Shown one piece after another: positions 1 to 9,000 of a stretch of 36,555 bases of DNA (positions are counted from its first letter, which is position 1; every line of letters starts with the position of its first letter). Under the pieces are notes generated by a model. It saw nothing but the letters and a program-made list of their open reading frames with translations. It searched no databases and was not told where the DNA came from. A program made the translations under genes and the position numbers. The DNA comes from Nitrospinaceae bacterium (GTDB taxonomy: Bacteria > Nitrospinota > Nitrospinia > Nitrospinales > Nitrospinaceae), in assembly GCA_029261395.1 (NCBI GenBank), contig JAJDBJ010000031.1, positions 1 to 36,555 on the forward strand, in the 5' to 3' direction.

Positions 1-3000
1 CCATCGATTCCCGGCAGGCCCACGTCCAGAATAATAGCTGTCGGTTGTTTTTCTTCCGCAAGCTCAAGGCCCATCTCCCCGTCCCCCGCCACTATGGGAT
101 CAAAACCCTTCCTTTTGGCCGTTTCAGAAACAATTTTTGAAAAACGGGGATCATCTTCAATGATTAAAATGGATGGAGAAACCGACCGCTTGCGGGACTT
201 GCCCTGTGATTGCGGCTGGGGTCTTGGAAACTTCACGCGGTCCTCTTGTGTTTCCGGGGTAAAAAGTTTTTCAGGAAGGTAAACCGTAAATGTACTCCCC
301 ACACCATCCTCGCTTGACAATTCAATTTCTCCACCCAGAAGACGGGCCAGCTCTTTTGAAATCGAAAGCCCCAGTCCGGTGCCGCCGTATTCCCGGCTGG
401 TAGTGCCGTCTTCCTGCCGGAAGGCTCCAAATATCTGACCCTGTTTCTCTTGAGAAATCCCTTTGCCGGTATCTGAAACGGAAATCCCGATAACATTTTG
501 ATTGTTTAACTCCGCCCGGGAAAATTGCGCCCCGGATTCGACCGGATGGAATTTGAGGGTGATACCGCCTTCTTTAGTAAACTTGAACGCATTGGACAGA
601 AAGTTTTTAATAATCTGTTCCACCCGTTGGGAATCCGTCCGGATATGAGACGGCATTTCCGCGCTGATTTCTGTTTTAAACTCCAGCCCCTTTAGTTCCG
701 CCATGGATAGGAACATTTTCTCCAAAGAACCGGCCAGGTCGGCAAGGCTCACCTCTTCCACATGAAGCTCCATTTGGCCGGCTTCCACCTTGGACAGGTC
801 TAATATGTCATCAATCAGGCTTAGAAGATCTGAGCCCGCACCATGGATCGTTTGGGCAAATTCGACCTGTGTTTCGGTAAGATTTTTTTGTTTATTCCCA
901 GCCAGTAATTGGGACAATATCAGCAGGCTGTTGAGCGGGGTTCTCAATTCATGCGACATGTTGGCCAGGAACTCTGACTTATATCGACCTGAGACTGCCA
1001 ATTCCTCTTTTTGTTGTTCCAGATCATGCGCCTGCTCTTTGAGGTGTTGATTGGTTTGCCGCAGTTCTTCCTCTGTCTGCTCCAATTCCTCTTTTTGTGA
1101 AATCAGCTCTTCCGATTGCACCTGGGTTTTTGCAAGCAGTTCAGCCGCTTGTTTACGGACTATCGCGGAATTTAAGGCGATTGCGATACCCTCTCCAGCT
1201 CGATTTAAAAACTCCCATTGCCGGTCGCTGAGTGGATTAAAGGATCCCAACTCCACCACTCCCATCACAATATCCTCATGTAAAAAGGGAATAATCATGA
1301 GATGGGTGGGCACAGCGTCACCCAATCCGGAAATCACCCGGATATAGTCCTCGGGAACATTATTGATCACAATGCTTTTCTTTTCCAGGGCCGCCTGCCC
1401 CACCGGACCTTCTCCGATCTTGAATTCCTTTGAAGTATTTTTCTTCGGGGTAAAGGAAAAACCGGCTGTCATCTTCAAACTATCGGACTCGGCCAGGTAG
1501 ACCGCGCCAATATGCGCTTCCAAACTTTCAGCCAGAACGTTAATGATATTTTGAGCCAACTCAACACTATCCTGGTCGCCACGTATTTTGTCATTCAAGG
1601 TCGCAAGATGGGTTTTTAACCAGTTCTGTTCTTCCAGATCCTGGTTGATCCTGGCAATTTTTTCCTCCGACCGTTTCCGCTCAGTGATATCGCGGCAGAT
1701 TCCGACATACATCATCTTGCCGCCCGCCTTCATCTCGTTAACAGCCAGGTCCAGGGGAAAGACGCTCCCGTCCTTGCGTTGGCCCATTACCTCGCGGCCG
1801 ATACCGATAATTTTGGCCTGCCCTGTTTCCTTATAATTTCCGAGGTACCCGTCATGTTCGTGGTGATAGGGCTCGGGCATCAGCATCTTGACATTCTTCC
1901 CGGACACCTCGGACGCGGCATAACCGAACGTACGCTCCGCCGCCGGATTAAAAACATCGATCATACCTAGATCGTCGATGGTGATCAGCGGATCGACCAC
2001 ACTTTCCAAAATAGCCCGAGTGCGCGCCTCCTCTGCCTGCAACGCCCACTCTGCCTGCTTGCGTTCGGTGATATCGCGACACACCCCGATATACATCGAC
2101 TTGCCGTCAATCTTTATCTCGTTAACGGACAGGTCTATGGGAAAGACGGAGCCATCCTTGCGTTGGCCCATCACCTCGCGGCCGATACCGATGATTTTGG
2201 CCTGCCCCGTCCGTTTGTAATTTCCCAGGTATCCGTCATGTTCGCTGTGATAGGGCTCGGGCATCAGCATATTGACATTTTTCCCGATCACCTCGGATGC
2301 AGAATAGCCGAACGTGCGCTCCGCCGACGGATTAAAGGATTCGATTACACCCTGACTGTCTATCGAGATTAGCGGGTCCACCATGTGATTTATAAGGGAG
2401 AAGTTCCGGGCTTCCTTTTCTTGCAAATCCGCGATCAATCCAAAGACCATTTCATTAAAGTTATGCGTCAAGATTCCAATTTCGTCTTTGGCGCCTCCTC
2501 GCAGTCTTTCCTGTTTCAGGTCGCCTGCAACAACTTTCCTGGAAAATTCGGTGATTCTTCGCAAAGGTCTGGTGATCGAAAAAGTAACAGGCAGGGCTAT
2601 AAGAAAACCAATGATGGTACTCACAGTGAGCGTAGCCCAGAAGATATTGACCCCCATATTTGAGAGTCTTTTCACCTCATCCAGATCAAATTGCAGTAAT
2701 ACCTGTTGGTTCTCGGACATTTCGCTGAGTAGAGTATTAATGGCAGAGGCGGTGGGCGCGGCTTTTTCCGACAAAATTTTATTGGCGAACGCAAGTTGTG
2801 AGCTTCTTGAAAGAGTTTCAATTTCAATTTGGTATTTTCTGAACTTCTCCAGCTTTTCATTGATGTCCCGAAACCGCTCGACGTTTTCAGGGTTGGTCCA
2901 TCTCGCTGAAAGTTTTCTCAGGGCCTCTGCAGACGAATCAATTTCTACTAGCCAGGCCTGCCGCCGTTCCTGTTTAAACTGGTCCTCACCCAACAACAGC

Positions 3001-3221
3001 CAGCCCCGCAAAGCGGCCAATGAGTGGTTTACCCCATTGAGCATCATGAGGCTATTTCGCGCGGTAGGGACCCGCAAACTCTCTACCCGGTCGTTCAAAG
3101 ATTTAGTCTGCTGGAATATATTTAAAATGAACAGGATGCTGGCAAAGAAGACCAGACCTATTCCAAAAAACCCCAATCCAATTTTCACACCCACTCTTAA
3201 GTTTTTTAACCCACTGAACAT
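1..3221 (-). CDS. Membrane hybrid histidine kinase (4HB-HAMP-PAS-PAS-GAF-HisKA-HATPase-REC), 3' end beyond window
   Basis: Multi-sensor hybrid histidine kinase, open at the left edge; about 1073 residues are visible. Order: TM1 (about 11-32), four-helix-bundle-like periplasmic region, TM2 (about 187-211), HAMP, PAS1 (about 275-385), PAS2 (about 403-513), GAF (about 530-680), coiled coil, HisKA with phospho-His757 in MSHELRTP, HATPase (NFLSNAFKF, DTGKGI, GGTGLGLS), then a REC domain (IIEDD; Asp in ILDVGLPGIDG) cut by the edge. PAS1 and PAS2 keep FixL-like His328 and His456 plus the IIGIGR arginine. The ATG at 3221 follows AGAGG by 6 nt and an in-frame TAG lies just upstream. The N-terminal half is a paralogue of the 572-residue protein at 13349-15067; the GAF-to-REC half is a paralogue of the kinase at 6046-11052. 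Family assignment is firm; heme binding is inferred. Confidence 0.93.
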   Translation of the reverse strand, partial: MFSGLKNLRVGVKIGLGFFGIGLVFFASILFILNIFQQTKSLNDRVESLRVPTARNSLMMLNGVNHSLAALRGWLLLGEDQFKQERRQAWLVEIDSSAEALRKLSARWTNPENVERFRDINEKLEKFRKYQIEIETLSRSSQLAFANKILSEKAAPTASAINTLLSEMSENQQVLLQFDLDEVKRLSNMGVNIFWATLTVSTIIGFLIALPVTFSITRPLRRITEFSRKVVAGDLKQERLRGGAKDEIGILTHNFNEMVFGLIADLQEKEARNFSLINHMVDPLISIDSQGVIESFNPSAERTFGYSASEVIGKNVNMLMPEPYHSEHDGYLGNYKRTGQAKIIGIGREVMGQRKDGSVFPIDLSVNEIKIDGKSMYIGVCRDITERKQAEWALQAEEARTRAILESVVDPLITIDDLGMIDVFNPAAERTFGYAASEVSGKNVKMLMPEPYHHEHDGYLGNYKETGQAKIIGIGREVMGQRKDGSVFPLDLAVNEMKAGGKMMYVGICRDITERKRSEEKIARINQDLEEQNWLKTHLATLNDKIRGDQDSVELAQNIINVLAESLEAHIGAVYLAESDSLKMTAGFSFTPKKNTSKEFKIGEGPVGQAALEKKSIVINNVPEDYIRVISGLGDAVPTHLMIIPFLHEDIVMGVVELGSFNPLSDRQWEFLNRAGEGIAIALNSAIVRKQAAELLAKTQVQSEELISQKEELEQTEEELRQTNQHLKEQAHDLEQQKEELAVSGRYKSEFLANMSHELRTPLNSLLILSQLLAGNKQKNLTETQVEFAQTIHGAGSDLLSLIDDILDLSKVEAGQMELHVEEVSLADLAGSLEKMFLSMAELKGLEFKTEISAEMPSHIRTDSQRVEQIIKNFLSNAFKFTKEGGITLKFHPVESGAQFSRAELNNQNVIGISVSDTGKGISQEKQGQIFGAFRQEDGTTSREYGGTGLGLSISKELARLLGGEIELSSEDGVGSTFTVYLPEKLFTPETQEDRVKFPRPQPQSQGKSRKRSVSPSILIIEDDPRFSKIVSETAKRKGFDPIVAGDGEMGLELAEEKQPTAIILDVGLPGID
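1681..2386 (-). repeat. Tandem duplicated PAS-coding unit (384-nt period)
   Basis: Two consecutive PAS-coding units, 1681-2002 and 2065-2386, align base for base with a constant offset of 384 nt (128 residues) and are mostly identical by eye. The predicted heme-ligand His codons (1854-1856 and 2238-2240) are 384 nt apart. Further copies of the unit occur once each in the genes at 6046-11052 (about 9200-9525), 11233-13092 (about 11798-12120) and 13349-15067 (about 13910-14225), making a five-copy coding repeat family in the locus. Confidence 0.85.
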
Positions 3222-3417
3222 ATTTAACCTCTGCTAGTTAGATTATTGCATCAGAGACGTATTTCTATTGGTATAACAGAATGGAAGGCGAGTACTTTAG
3301 ACATTGAACTTAAACTCAGGTGATCCGCCAGCCCTTGCGGCCAGGTAATCCGGCAAAACGTTAATTCAATAAATTAGGTACACTTGGCAGGAAACTTTTT
3401 TCTACCCCTTCTCTATC

Positions 3418-3446
3418 AGTAGAGGGCATTGTTGATTGAAAGTCAA
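3418..3446 (-). promoter_or_regulatory. Shared sigma70-like promoter element, copy 1
   Basis: On the minus strand TTGACT (3446-3441) is followed by exactly 17 nt and TCTACT (3423-3418). The spacer carries AATGCC just before the -10 box. It lies about 200 nt upstream of the hybrid kinase start at 3221. The same element with the same spacing occurs at 15293-15321 and 19500-19528, each time upstream of another sensor gene. Confidence 0.6.
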
Positions 3447-3568
3447 AACTGAATTATTTACCTGCACCACAAAAAGAGTGCTTGCAGGAAAAGTACCTAG
3501 CCCGGCAAAGTAGAGATGGGGAGTAAAGCTTTTTGGAGAGTGTCAGGCATGCCTGTGCCCATAAAAAG

Positions 3569-3735
3569 ATGAAAACTGTGGCTATGGTTTTGGGTCTCTT
3601 GTTGCTGATGGGGGTGGTAAGAATTCCAAAAGGGTCCGGAAGGCGATTGTTGTGAGGGTTTATTTTTTCGATTTTTGCATCGAGCACCAGGCCCGTTATC
3701 TTTCACTTGGCAAATATAACACCTGCTTTTTCTTC
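3569..3735 (+). pseudogene. Decayed copy of the 125-aa two-Cys protein gene (cf. 19873-20250)
   Basis: This intergenic stretch on the plus strand is recognisably homologous to the start of the gene at 19873. An ATG at 3569 opens MKTVAMVLGLLLLMGVV, matching the membrane anchor of the intact protein (GTGGC..T.GTT.TGGGTCTCTTGTTG at DNA level), then stops at TGA 3653-3655. In another frame from 3670 it continues DFCIEHQARYLS, matching NFCMEH-ARYLS of the intact protein, and similarity fades by about 3735. A frameshift, an in-frame stop and loss of the C-terminal two-thirds mark it as a remnant. Like its intact relative, it lies divergently from a sensor kinase and its TTGACT/TCTACT promoter. Confidence 0.65.
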
Positions 3736-3772
3736 ACAGGTTGTTTTGTTTTACTCATCAGCCATACATTAC

Positions 3773-4528
3773 TCAAACCATCTTAATGGTTTCCAAGAGA
3801 TCTAAAGTTCCTGAAAAATCGCCTTCCTTGATTAATTCTGAAAGGCGCAACTCCAGAAGTTTTCCTTTTTCAATTAAAGCGCTCAGGCTAGCTAGCTGTT
3901 TTTCCAGCTCAGAGATATCACCTTTTTCAATACTTTCTACAAATCCCATAAACATTTGAGTAGGAATGGCTATTTCAGAAAAATTATCCCCAGCGGTATC
4001 CAAAAACAATTCATTTTTATGCGTATTTTTTTCATAAATTGTTTGCGCTTGCTTGCGAATATCAATTTCATGGTTCGCTTCTTCTACCTTCTTTTTTAAC
4101 TCCGCAACCCGAGTACTGACAAGAGCTTTCTGCTTATAAAGCTCAAGGAAAACACCGACTTTACTTTTTAATATTTTGGGGTCCACCGGTTTAAATAGAA
4201 AGTCCACCGCCCCGGCCTCGTATCCTTTAAATTTATATTCCTCTTTCTCATTTAACGCAGTTATAAAGATAACAGGAAGATATTTGGATTTTTTAATTCC
4301 CCGTATTAATTCTGCCACTTCAAAGCCGTTCATTACTGGCATTTGGACATCCAAGAGGGCTAAGGCAAAATCATGCTTTAAAATCAACTGCAGACCTGCT
4401 TCGCCGGAAGTGACCGAGTAAATATCACATTCAAAATCATCCAATACAGCTTCCAGAGCCAAAAGGTTTGCCTGTTTGTCGTCAATGGCGAGGATTTTAG
4501 GTCTTATCTTTTTATTTATTTTTGGCAT
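3773..4528 (-). CDS. Receiver-domain protein with coiled-coil C-terminus
   Basis: A 251-residue soluble protein. An N-terminal REC domain (about 8-125; AIDD acidic pair, phospho-Asp in LLDVQMPVMNG, KPVDP at the conserved Lys) is followed by a helical, charged tail without an enzymatic output. The REC is a close paralogue of the N-terminal REC of the hybrid kinase at 16566-19283 (shared INKKIRPKIL and KFKGYEAGAVDFLFKP). The tail ends with a segment resembling that kinase's extreme C-terminus. The ATG at 4528 is preferred because AGG lies 7 nt upstream; a TTG two codons earlier has no proper ribosome site. It follows cheB by 34 nt, so it is probably co-transcribed with cheR-cheB and may be a phosphate acceptor or adaptor. 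The function is inferred. Confidence 0.85.
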   Translation of the reverse strand: MPKINKKIRPKILAIDDKQANLLALEAVLDDFECDIYSVTSGEAGLQLILKHDFALALLDVQMPVMNGFEVAELIRGIKKSKYLPVIFITALNEKEEYKFKGYEAGAVDFLFKPVDPKILKSKVGVFLELYKQKALVSTRVAELKKKVEEANHEIDIRKQAQTIYEKNTHKNELFLDTAGDNFSEIAIPTQMFMGFVESIEKGDISELEKQLASLSALIEKGKLLELRLSELIKEGDFSGTLDLLETIKMV

Positions 4529-4562
4529 AAACAAACCTAAAAAGGTGAGTAATAATTATTTG

Positions 4563-5156
4563 TTAAAGAGTAGCTGAGCCCTTATCCAAATCCTTGAGAA
4601 ACCGGCCAATCTGTTCCGGGCTATATAGATAATCAATATTAGTTGTTTCCATAGCCGATCGAATCATGGTTTCCCCGTCAGCTTTTAACGGGTTTTGCAC
4701 AATGGTAAGGCCTCCTTTTGCCTTAATTTTCATCAAGCCATCACTCCCATCCCTGGAAGCTCCAGACAAAATAATTCCGATGAGCTTTTTCCCAAAGCAA
4801 TCGGCGGCGGTTTCAAATAATTCATCAATAGAAGGCCTTGCATAGTTTGTCATGTCCGAAGTGGAAAGGCAAATTGTCTTGTCTTTATCAACCAACATAT
4901 GGTAATCGGCTGGAGCCAGAAATACCTTACCCGCGACAAAGGGATCTCTATCGTTGGGTTCATAAATTTTCAATGCCATTTCAGGAGAACCCAAAGCTTT
5001 ATGGAACTCAACGCCACCGCTACTCCTGTGGAGAGCAACGGCGATCGGTATTGAAAAATCAGAGGGCAAGGCCGAAAGAATTGCACAAAGAGGGGAGATA
5101 GAGCCCGCCGAACCCCCAATCACTATTCCTTCAAAACCACTGGTCGATACATTCAT
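4563..5156 (-). CDS. cheB: CheB-type protein-glutamate methylesterase domain, no receiver
   Basis: A 197-residue protein formed only of the CheB methylesterase/deamidase domain. The Ser-His-Asp triad is visible: Ser16 in IGGSAGS, His43 in VALHRSSG and Asp136 in LSGASRDGSDG. Classical CheB is about 350 residues with an N-terminal receiver that gates the esterase; that receiver is absent, so control must come from elsewhere, for example the REC protein encoded 34 nt downstream. It starts 19 nt after cheR. No cheA, cheW or methyl-accepting chemoreceptor is encoded in the window, so the substrate is unknown. CheB/CheR domains fused to or beside multi-sensor kinases are known in other bacteria. 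The domain call is firm; the target is open. Confidence 0.9.
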   Translation of the reverse strand: MNVSTSGFEGIVIGGSAGSISPLCAILSALPSDFSIPIAVALHRSSGGVEFHKALGSPEMALKIYEPNDRDPFVAGKVFLAPADYHMLVDKDKTICLSTSDMTNYARPSIDELFETAADCFGKKLIGIILSGASRDGSDGLMKIKAKGGLTIVQNPLKADGETMIRSAMETTNIDYLYSPEQIGRFLKDLDKGSATL

Positions 5157-5175
5157 ATGATCTCTGAATCTCTCT

Positions 5176-6045
5176 TCATTTTACCATCCTATTGAATGAT
5201 TCAGATGGAACTTTTCGGTAAATCTTTCCATCCCTATTAAGATACTTGAAGTGTTCTTTATTGGCGCTCCTCATAATGCTTTCCCTCAACCCCATACAAA
5301 GAAAACCATGCTTCTGAAGGCTGTCATAAAACAGCTTAATCACACGCCTTGTCAAAACTTCATTAAAATAAATCAAGACATTGCGACATAGAATCACATG
5401 AGCTTCAACAAAGGTTTCATCCACGGCTAAATTGTGATCAATAAACAGAATATTTTTTTTAAGCTTCTTATCCATTATGAAATCCATGTCTTGAACAGAA
5501 ATATATTCTGAAAAGGATTTCTTACCTCCCGATTTAAGATAATTTTCGGAGCATGTCGATAAATTCCTGCTCAAATACTTTCCACCCTTTGCAATTTCCA
5601 AAGCCTTGATATTTATATCTGTCGCATAGATCTGGGTTTTTTCGTATAAATTTTCCTCTTCAAGCAATATCGCCATGGAGTAGACTTCCTCGCCTGTGGC
5701 GCATCCCGCATGCCAGATTTTTAAGGACGGATATGTTCTCAAAAAGGGAACCACATCATTGCGAAACGCCTTATAAAAAGAAGGGTCTCTAAAGTGCTCC
5801 GTCACGTTTATTGAAAATTTGGGTAATATGCTTTTAAAAAACAGTTCATCCCAAATCATTTTATGCTGTAATTCTGAAATATTTCCCAAATTTTGATCCT
5901 TTACCATTTTCAAAATTTGTCTTTTCACTGACAATCGGGAATAACTCCTGAAATCGGAACCATATTTCAAAAAAATTGCTTCGAGCAATAGCCTGACTTC
6001 GATATCCTCACTATCATTTTCATTATCCAAATGCATATTATCCAC
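5176..6045 (-). CDS. cheR: CheR-type SAM-dependent protein-glutamate methyltransferase
   Basis: About 289 residues, typical for CheR. The N-terminal helical domain is followed by a Rossmann-type SAM-binding core with the motif WHAGCATGEEVYS, an acidic TDIN segment and the late motif CRNVLIYFN. It should transfer methyl groups from SAM to receptor glutamates. It begins with GTG directly after the TGA of the 1668-residue kinase (stop at 6046-6048), preceded by GGGGGA, which implies translational coupling to the kinase. An ATG three codons in (6036) is an alternative start. No MCP is encoded in the window, so the methylated partner is unknown; HAMP-containing sensors of this locus are candidates by inference only. 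Confidence 0.92.
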   Translation of the reverse strand: MDNMHLDNENDSEDIEVRLLLEAIFLKYGSDFRSYSRLSVKRQILKMVKDQNLGNISELQHKMIWDELFFKSILPKFSINVTEHFRDPSFYKAFRNDVVPFLRTYPSLKIWHAGCATGEEVYSMAILLEEENLYEKTQIYATDINIKALEIAKGGKYLSRNLSTCSENYLKSGGKKSFSEYISVQDMDFIMDKKLKKNILFIDHNLAVDETFVEAHVILCRNVLIYFNEVLTRRVIKLFYDSLQKHGFLCMGLRESIMRSANKEHFKYLNRDGKIYRKVPSESFNRMVK

Positions 6046-9000
6046 TCATCCCCCTAAGCCTGTTTTTTTAAACAAAATACTCATCTGAGCGAATAGTTTA
6101 TTTTGATCAACGGGCTTCGCGAGGTAATCGCTGGCTCCAGCATTGAGACACTTTTCCTTGTCAGTTTTCATGGCTTTTGCAGTAATGGCAATAATAGGGA
6201 TATCCCTGAAGTTTTTATCTTTTCTTATTTTCCGGATCGCCGTATAACCGTCCATTTCCGGCATCATGATATCCATCAAAATTAAATCGGTGTCCGGGTT
6301 GGACTTAAGAATATCTATGGCTTCCCGACCGTTCCGGGCGACTATCACGTCGGCCTCTTTTTCTTCCAATAAATGAGTTAGGGCAAAAACATTTCGCATG
6401 TCATCATCGGTCAAAAGAACCTTTTTCCCCTGAAAATTATAAACTTCATCCTCAACTGGAGTGGGATCGGGCTCCATGACCTCTTGCTCCGAATAATCCC
6501 TTTCTTCCAAAGAGTCCGTTTCCTCCAAAAACTGTTTTGCGCCGTAGAGATATGCATTGATTTCATCCAAAAGTCTTTCAGGGGATCTCGCTCCCTTAAC
6601 AATGATGCTTTTGGAAAAGCCCGCCAGCTCTTCTTCCTGGCTTTGGGTAAGACTCATTGCCGTATAAATAATCACCGGCACTTTAGGCAGGGTTTCATCG
6701 ATTTTAATTTCATGCAGAAGATCAAATCCAGACTTATCCCCTAAACCCAAATCCAAAGTCATGCAATCGACCTCATGTTTTCTTAATACCTGAATGGCTT
6801 CATCCACCGTTGCCGCACTCAAAAAGTTGACGTTCTCACTATCCAGAAGTCCAATAATACTTTTCCTCATATCCTCATCATCTTCGACCACCAAAATTTG
6901 TTTGATCTTCTTTTTCAAAAGGCCGACTACTTCTGTAAAAATGCTCTCAATTTTTTCCATATCAACCGGTTTCTTTAAAAAACCAGTGGCACCCTTTGTT
7001 AAAGCTTCCTTGGCTTTTTCGTGATTCGCTGAAATGAAATAAACCGGAACGCCCCGAGTCGCGGCATTGGCCTGTAGTTGTCTCATCACCTCCAGGCCAT
7101 CGATTCCCGGCAGGCCCTCGTCCAGAATAATAGCGGTGGGTTGTTTTTTTTCCGCAAGCTCAAGGCCCAGTTCCCCGTCCCCCGCCACTATGGTATCAAA
7201 ACCCTTCCTTTTGGCCGCGTCAGAAACGATTTTTGCAAAACGAGGGTCATCCTCAATAACTAAAATGGATTGAAAGACCGGCTCACTGGGGTGCCTGGCC
7301 TGTGATTTCGGCAGGGGCACTGGAACCTTTACGCGGTCTTCTTCTGTTTCCAGTGTAGAATGTTTTTCAGGAAGGTAAACCGTAAATGCACTCCCCATTC
7401 CTTCCTCGCTTGATAATTGAATCTCTCCACCCAGAAGACGGACCAGCTCTTTTGAAATCGATAGCCCCAGTCCGGTGCCGCCGTATTTCCGGCTGGTGGT
7501 GCCGTCTTCCTGCCGGAAAGCTTCAAATATCTGATCCTGTTGTTTCCTGGTAATTCCCTTGCCGGTATCTGAAACGGAAATCCCAATAACATTTTGGTTA
7601 TTTAACCCTGCCCGGGAAAAAGGAACCTGCGATTCGACCGGATGGAATTTAAGGGTGACGTTTCCTTCTTCAGTAAACTTGAACGCATTGGACAAGAAGT
7701 TTTTGAGAATTTGTTCCGCCCGTTGGAAATCCGTCTGGATATAAGATGGCATTTCCGCGCTGATTTGTGTTTTAAACTCCAACCCCTTTTGTTTCGCCAC
7801 AGGCAGAAACGTTTTTTCTAAAGAAGCGGACAGGGCGGTAAGGCTCACTTCTTCCACATGGATTTCCATTTTACCGGCTTCCACCTTGGACAGGTCTAAT
7901 ATGTCATTAATCAGATCTAGAAGGTCCGCACCCGAGCTATGGATCGTTTGGGCAAATTCGACCTGTTTTTCGGTGAGATTATTTCGTTTATTTTCAGCCA
8001 GCAATTGGGACAATATCAGCATGCTGTTGAGCGGGGTTCTCAATTCATGCGACATGTTGGCTAGAAACTCCGATTTATATTTATTGGCAACTTTCAATTC
8101 CTGCATTTTGATTTTTAACAGACCGCCTTTTTTCTCGACCTCACCTTTTTGCTGTACCAGATCACGCGTCTGCTCTTCGAGGTATTGATTGGATTGCCGC
8201 AGTTCCTCCTCTATCTGCTCCATCTCCTCCCTTTGTGCAATCAGCTCTTCCGACTGCGCCTGGGTTTCTGAAAGCAGTCCAGTCATTTGTTTACGGGCCA
8301 GTGCGGAATTTAAGGCGATTGCGATACCCTCTCCAGCTTGATTTAAAAACTCCCATTGCCGGTCGCTGAATGGGCTAAAGGACCCCAACTCCGCCACTCC
8401 CATCACAATATCTTCATGTAAAAAGGGAATAATCATGATATGGGTGGGCACAGCGTCACCCAACCCGGAAGTCACCCGGAGATGGTCTTTAGGAACATCA
8501 CTGATCACAATACTTTGCTTTTCCAGGACCGCCTGCCCCACCAGGCCTTCTCCAATCTCGAATGTTTTTGAAACATTTTCCTGATGGGCAAAGCCTGCTG
8601 TCATCTTCAATTTATCCGACTCGACCAGGTAGACCGAGCCAATGCGCACTTCCAAAATTTCAGCCAGAACGTTAATGATATTTTGAGCCAACTCAACACT
8701 GTCCTGGTCACCGAGCATTTTGTTATTCAAAGATGCAACCTGGGTTTTTACCCAGTTCTGACGTTCCAGATCCTGGTTGATCCTGGCAATTTTTTCCTCC
8801 GCCTGCTTGCGCTCGGTGATATCCTGTGCGATGCCGGCAAACCGGAAAATGTCTCCTGAATCGTTTCGCACCGGCAAGCCCTCCGCATGAATCCAGCGGA
8901 TCGACCCATCAGGGCGGATGATTCGATAATCCAAATCAAAATTGCCCGCCGCCAAATCCTCAAAATTGAACAGCCCCAAAACCCGGTCGCTGTCTTCAGG

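Noticed and set aside
1681-2386. CRISPR-like repetition
   Set aside because: The two units are long PAS-coding segments adjoining in frame, not short repeats with unique spacers.
2488-3237. 249-codon plus-strand open frame opposite the left-edge kinase
   Set aside because: The minus strand encodes a clear TM-4HB-TM-HAMP-PAS reading frame here; similar plus-strand shadows recur opposite every paralogous copy, as expected from shared codons.
3454-3706. Two minus-strand open frames upstream of the left-edge kinase
   Set aside because: They overlap each other in different frames, have no ribosome site, and lie opposite the recognisable plus-strand pseudogene.
3775-3792. 7-bp hairpin at the end of the REC gene as a terminator
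   Set aside because: It overlaps the last codons, is AT-rich and is not followed by a T-run on the minus strand.
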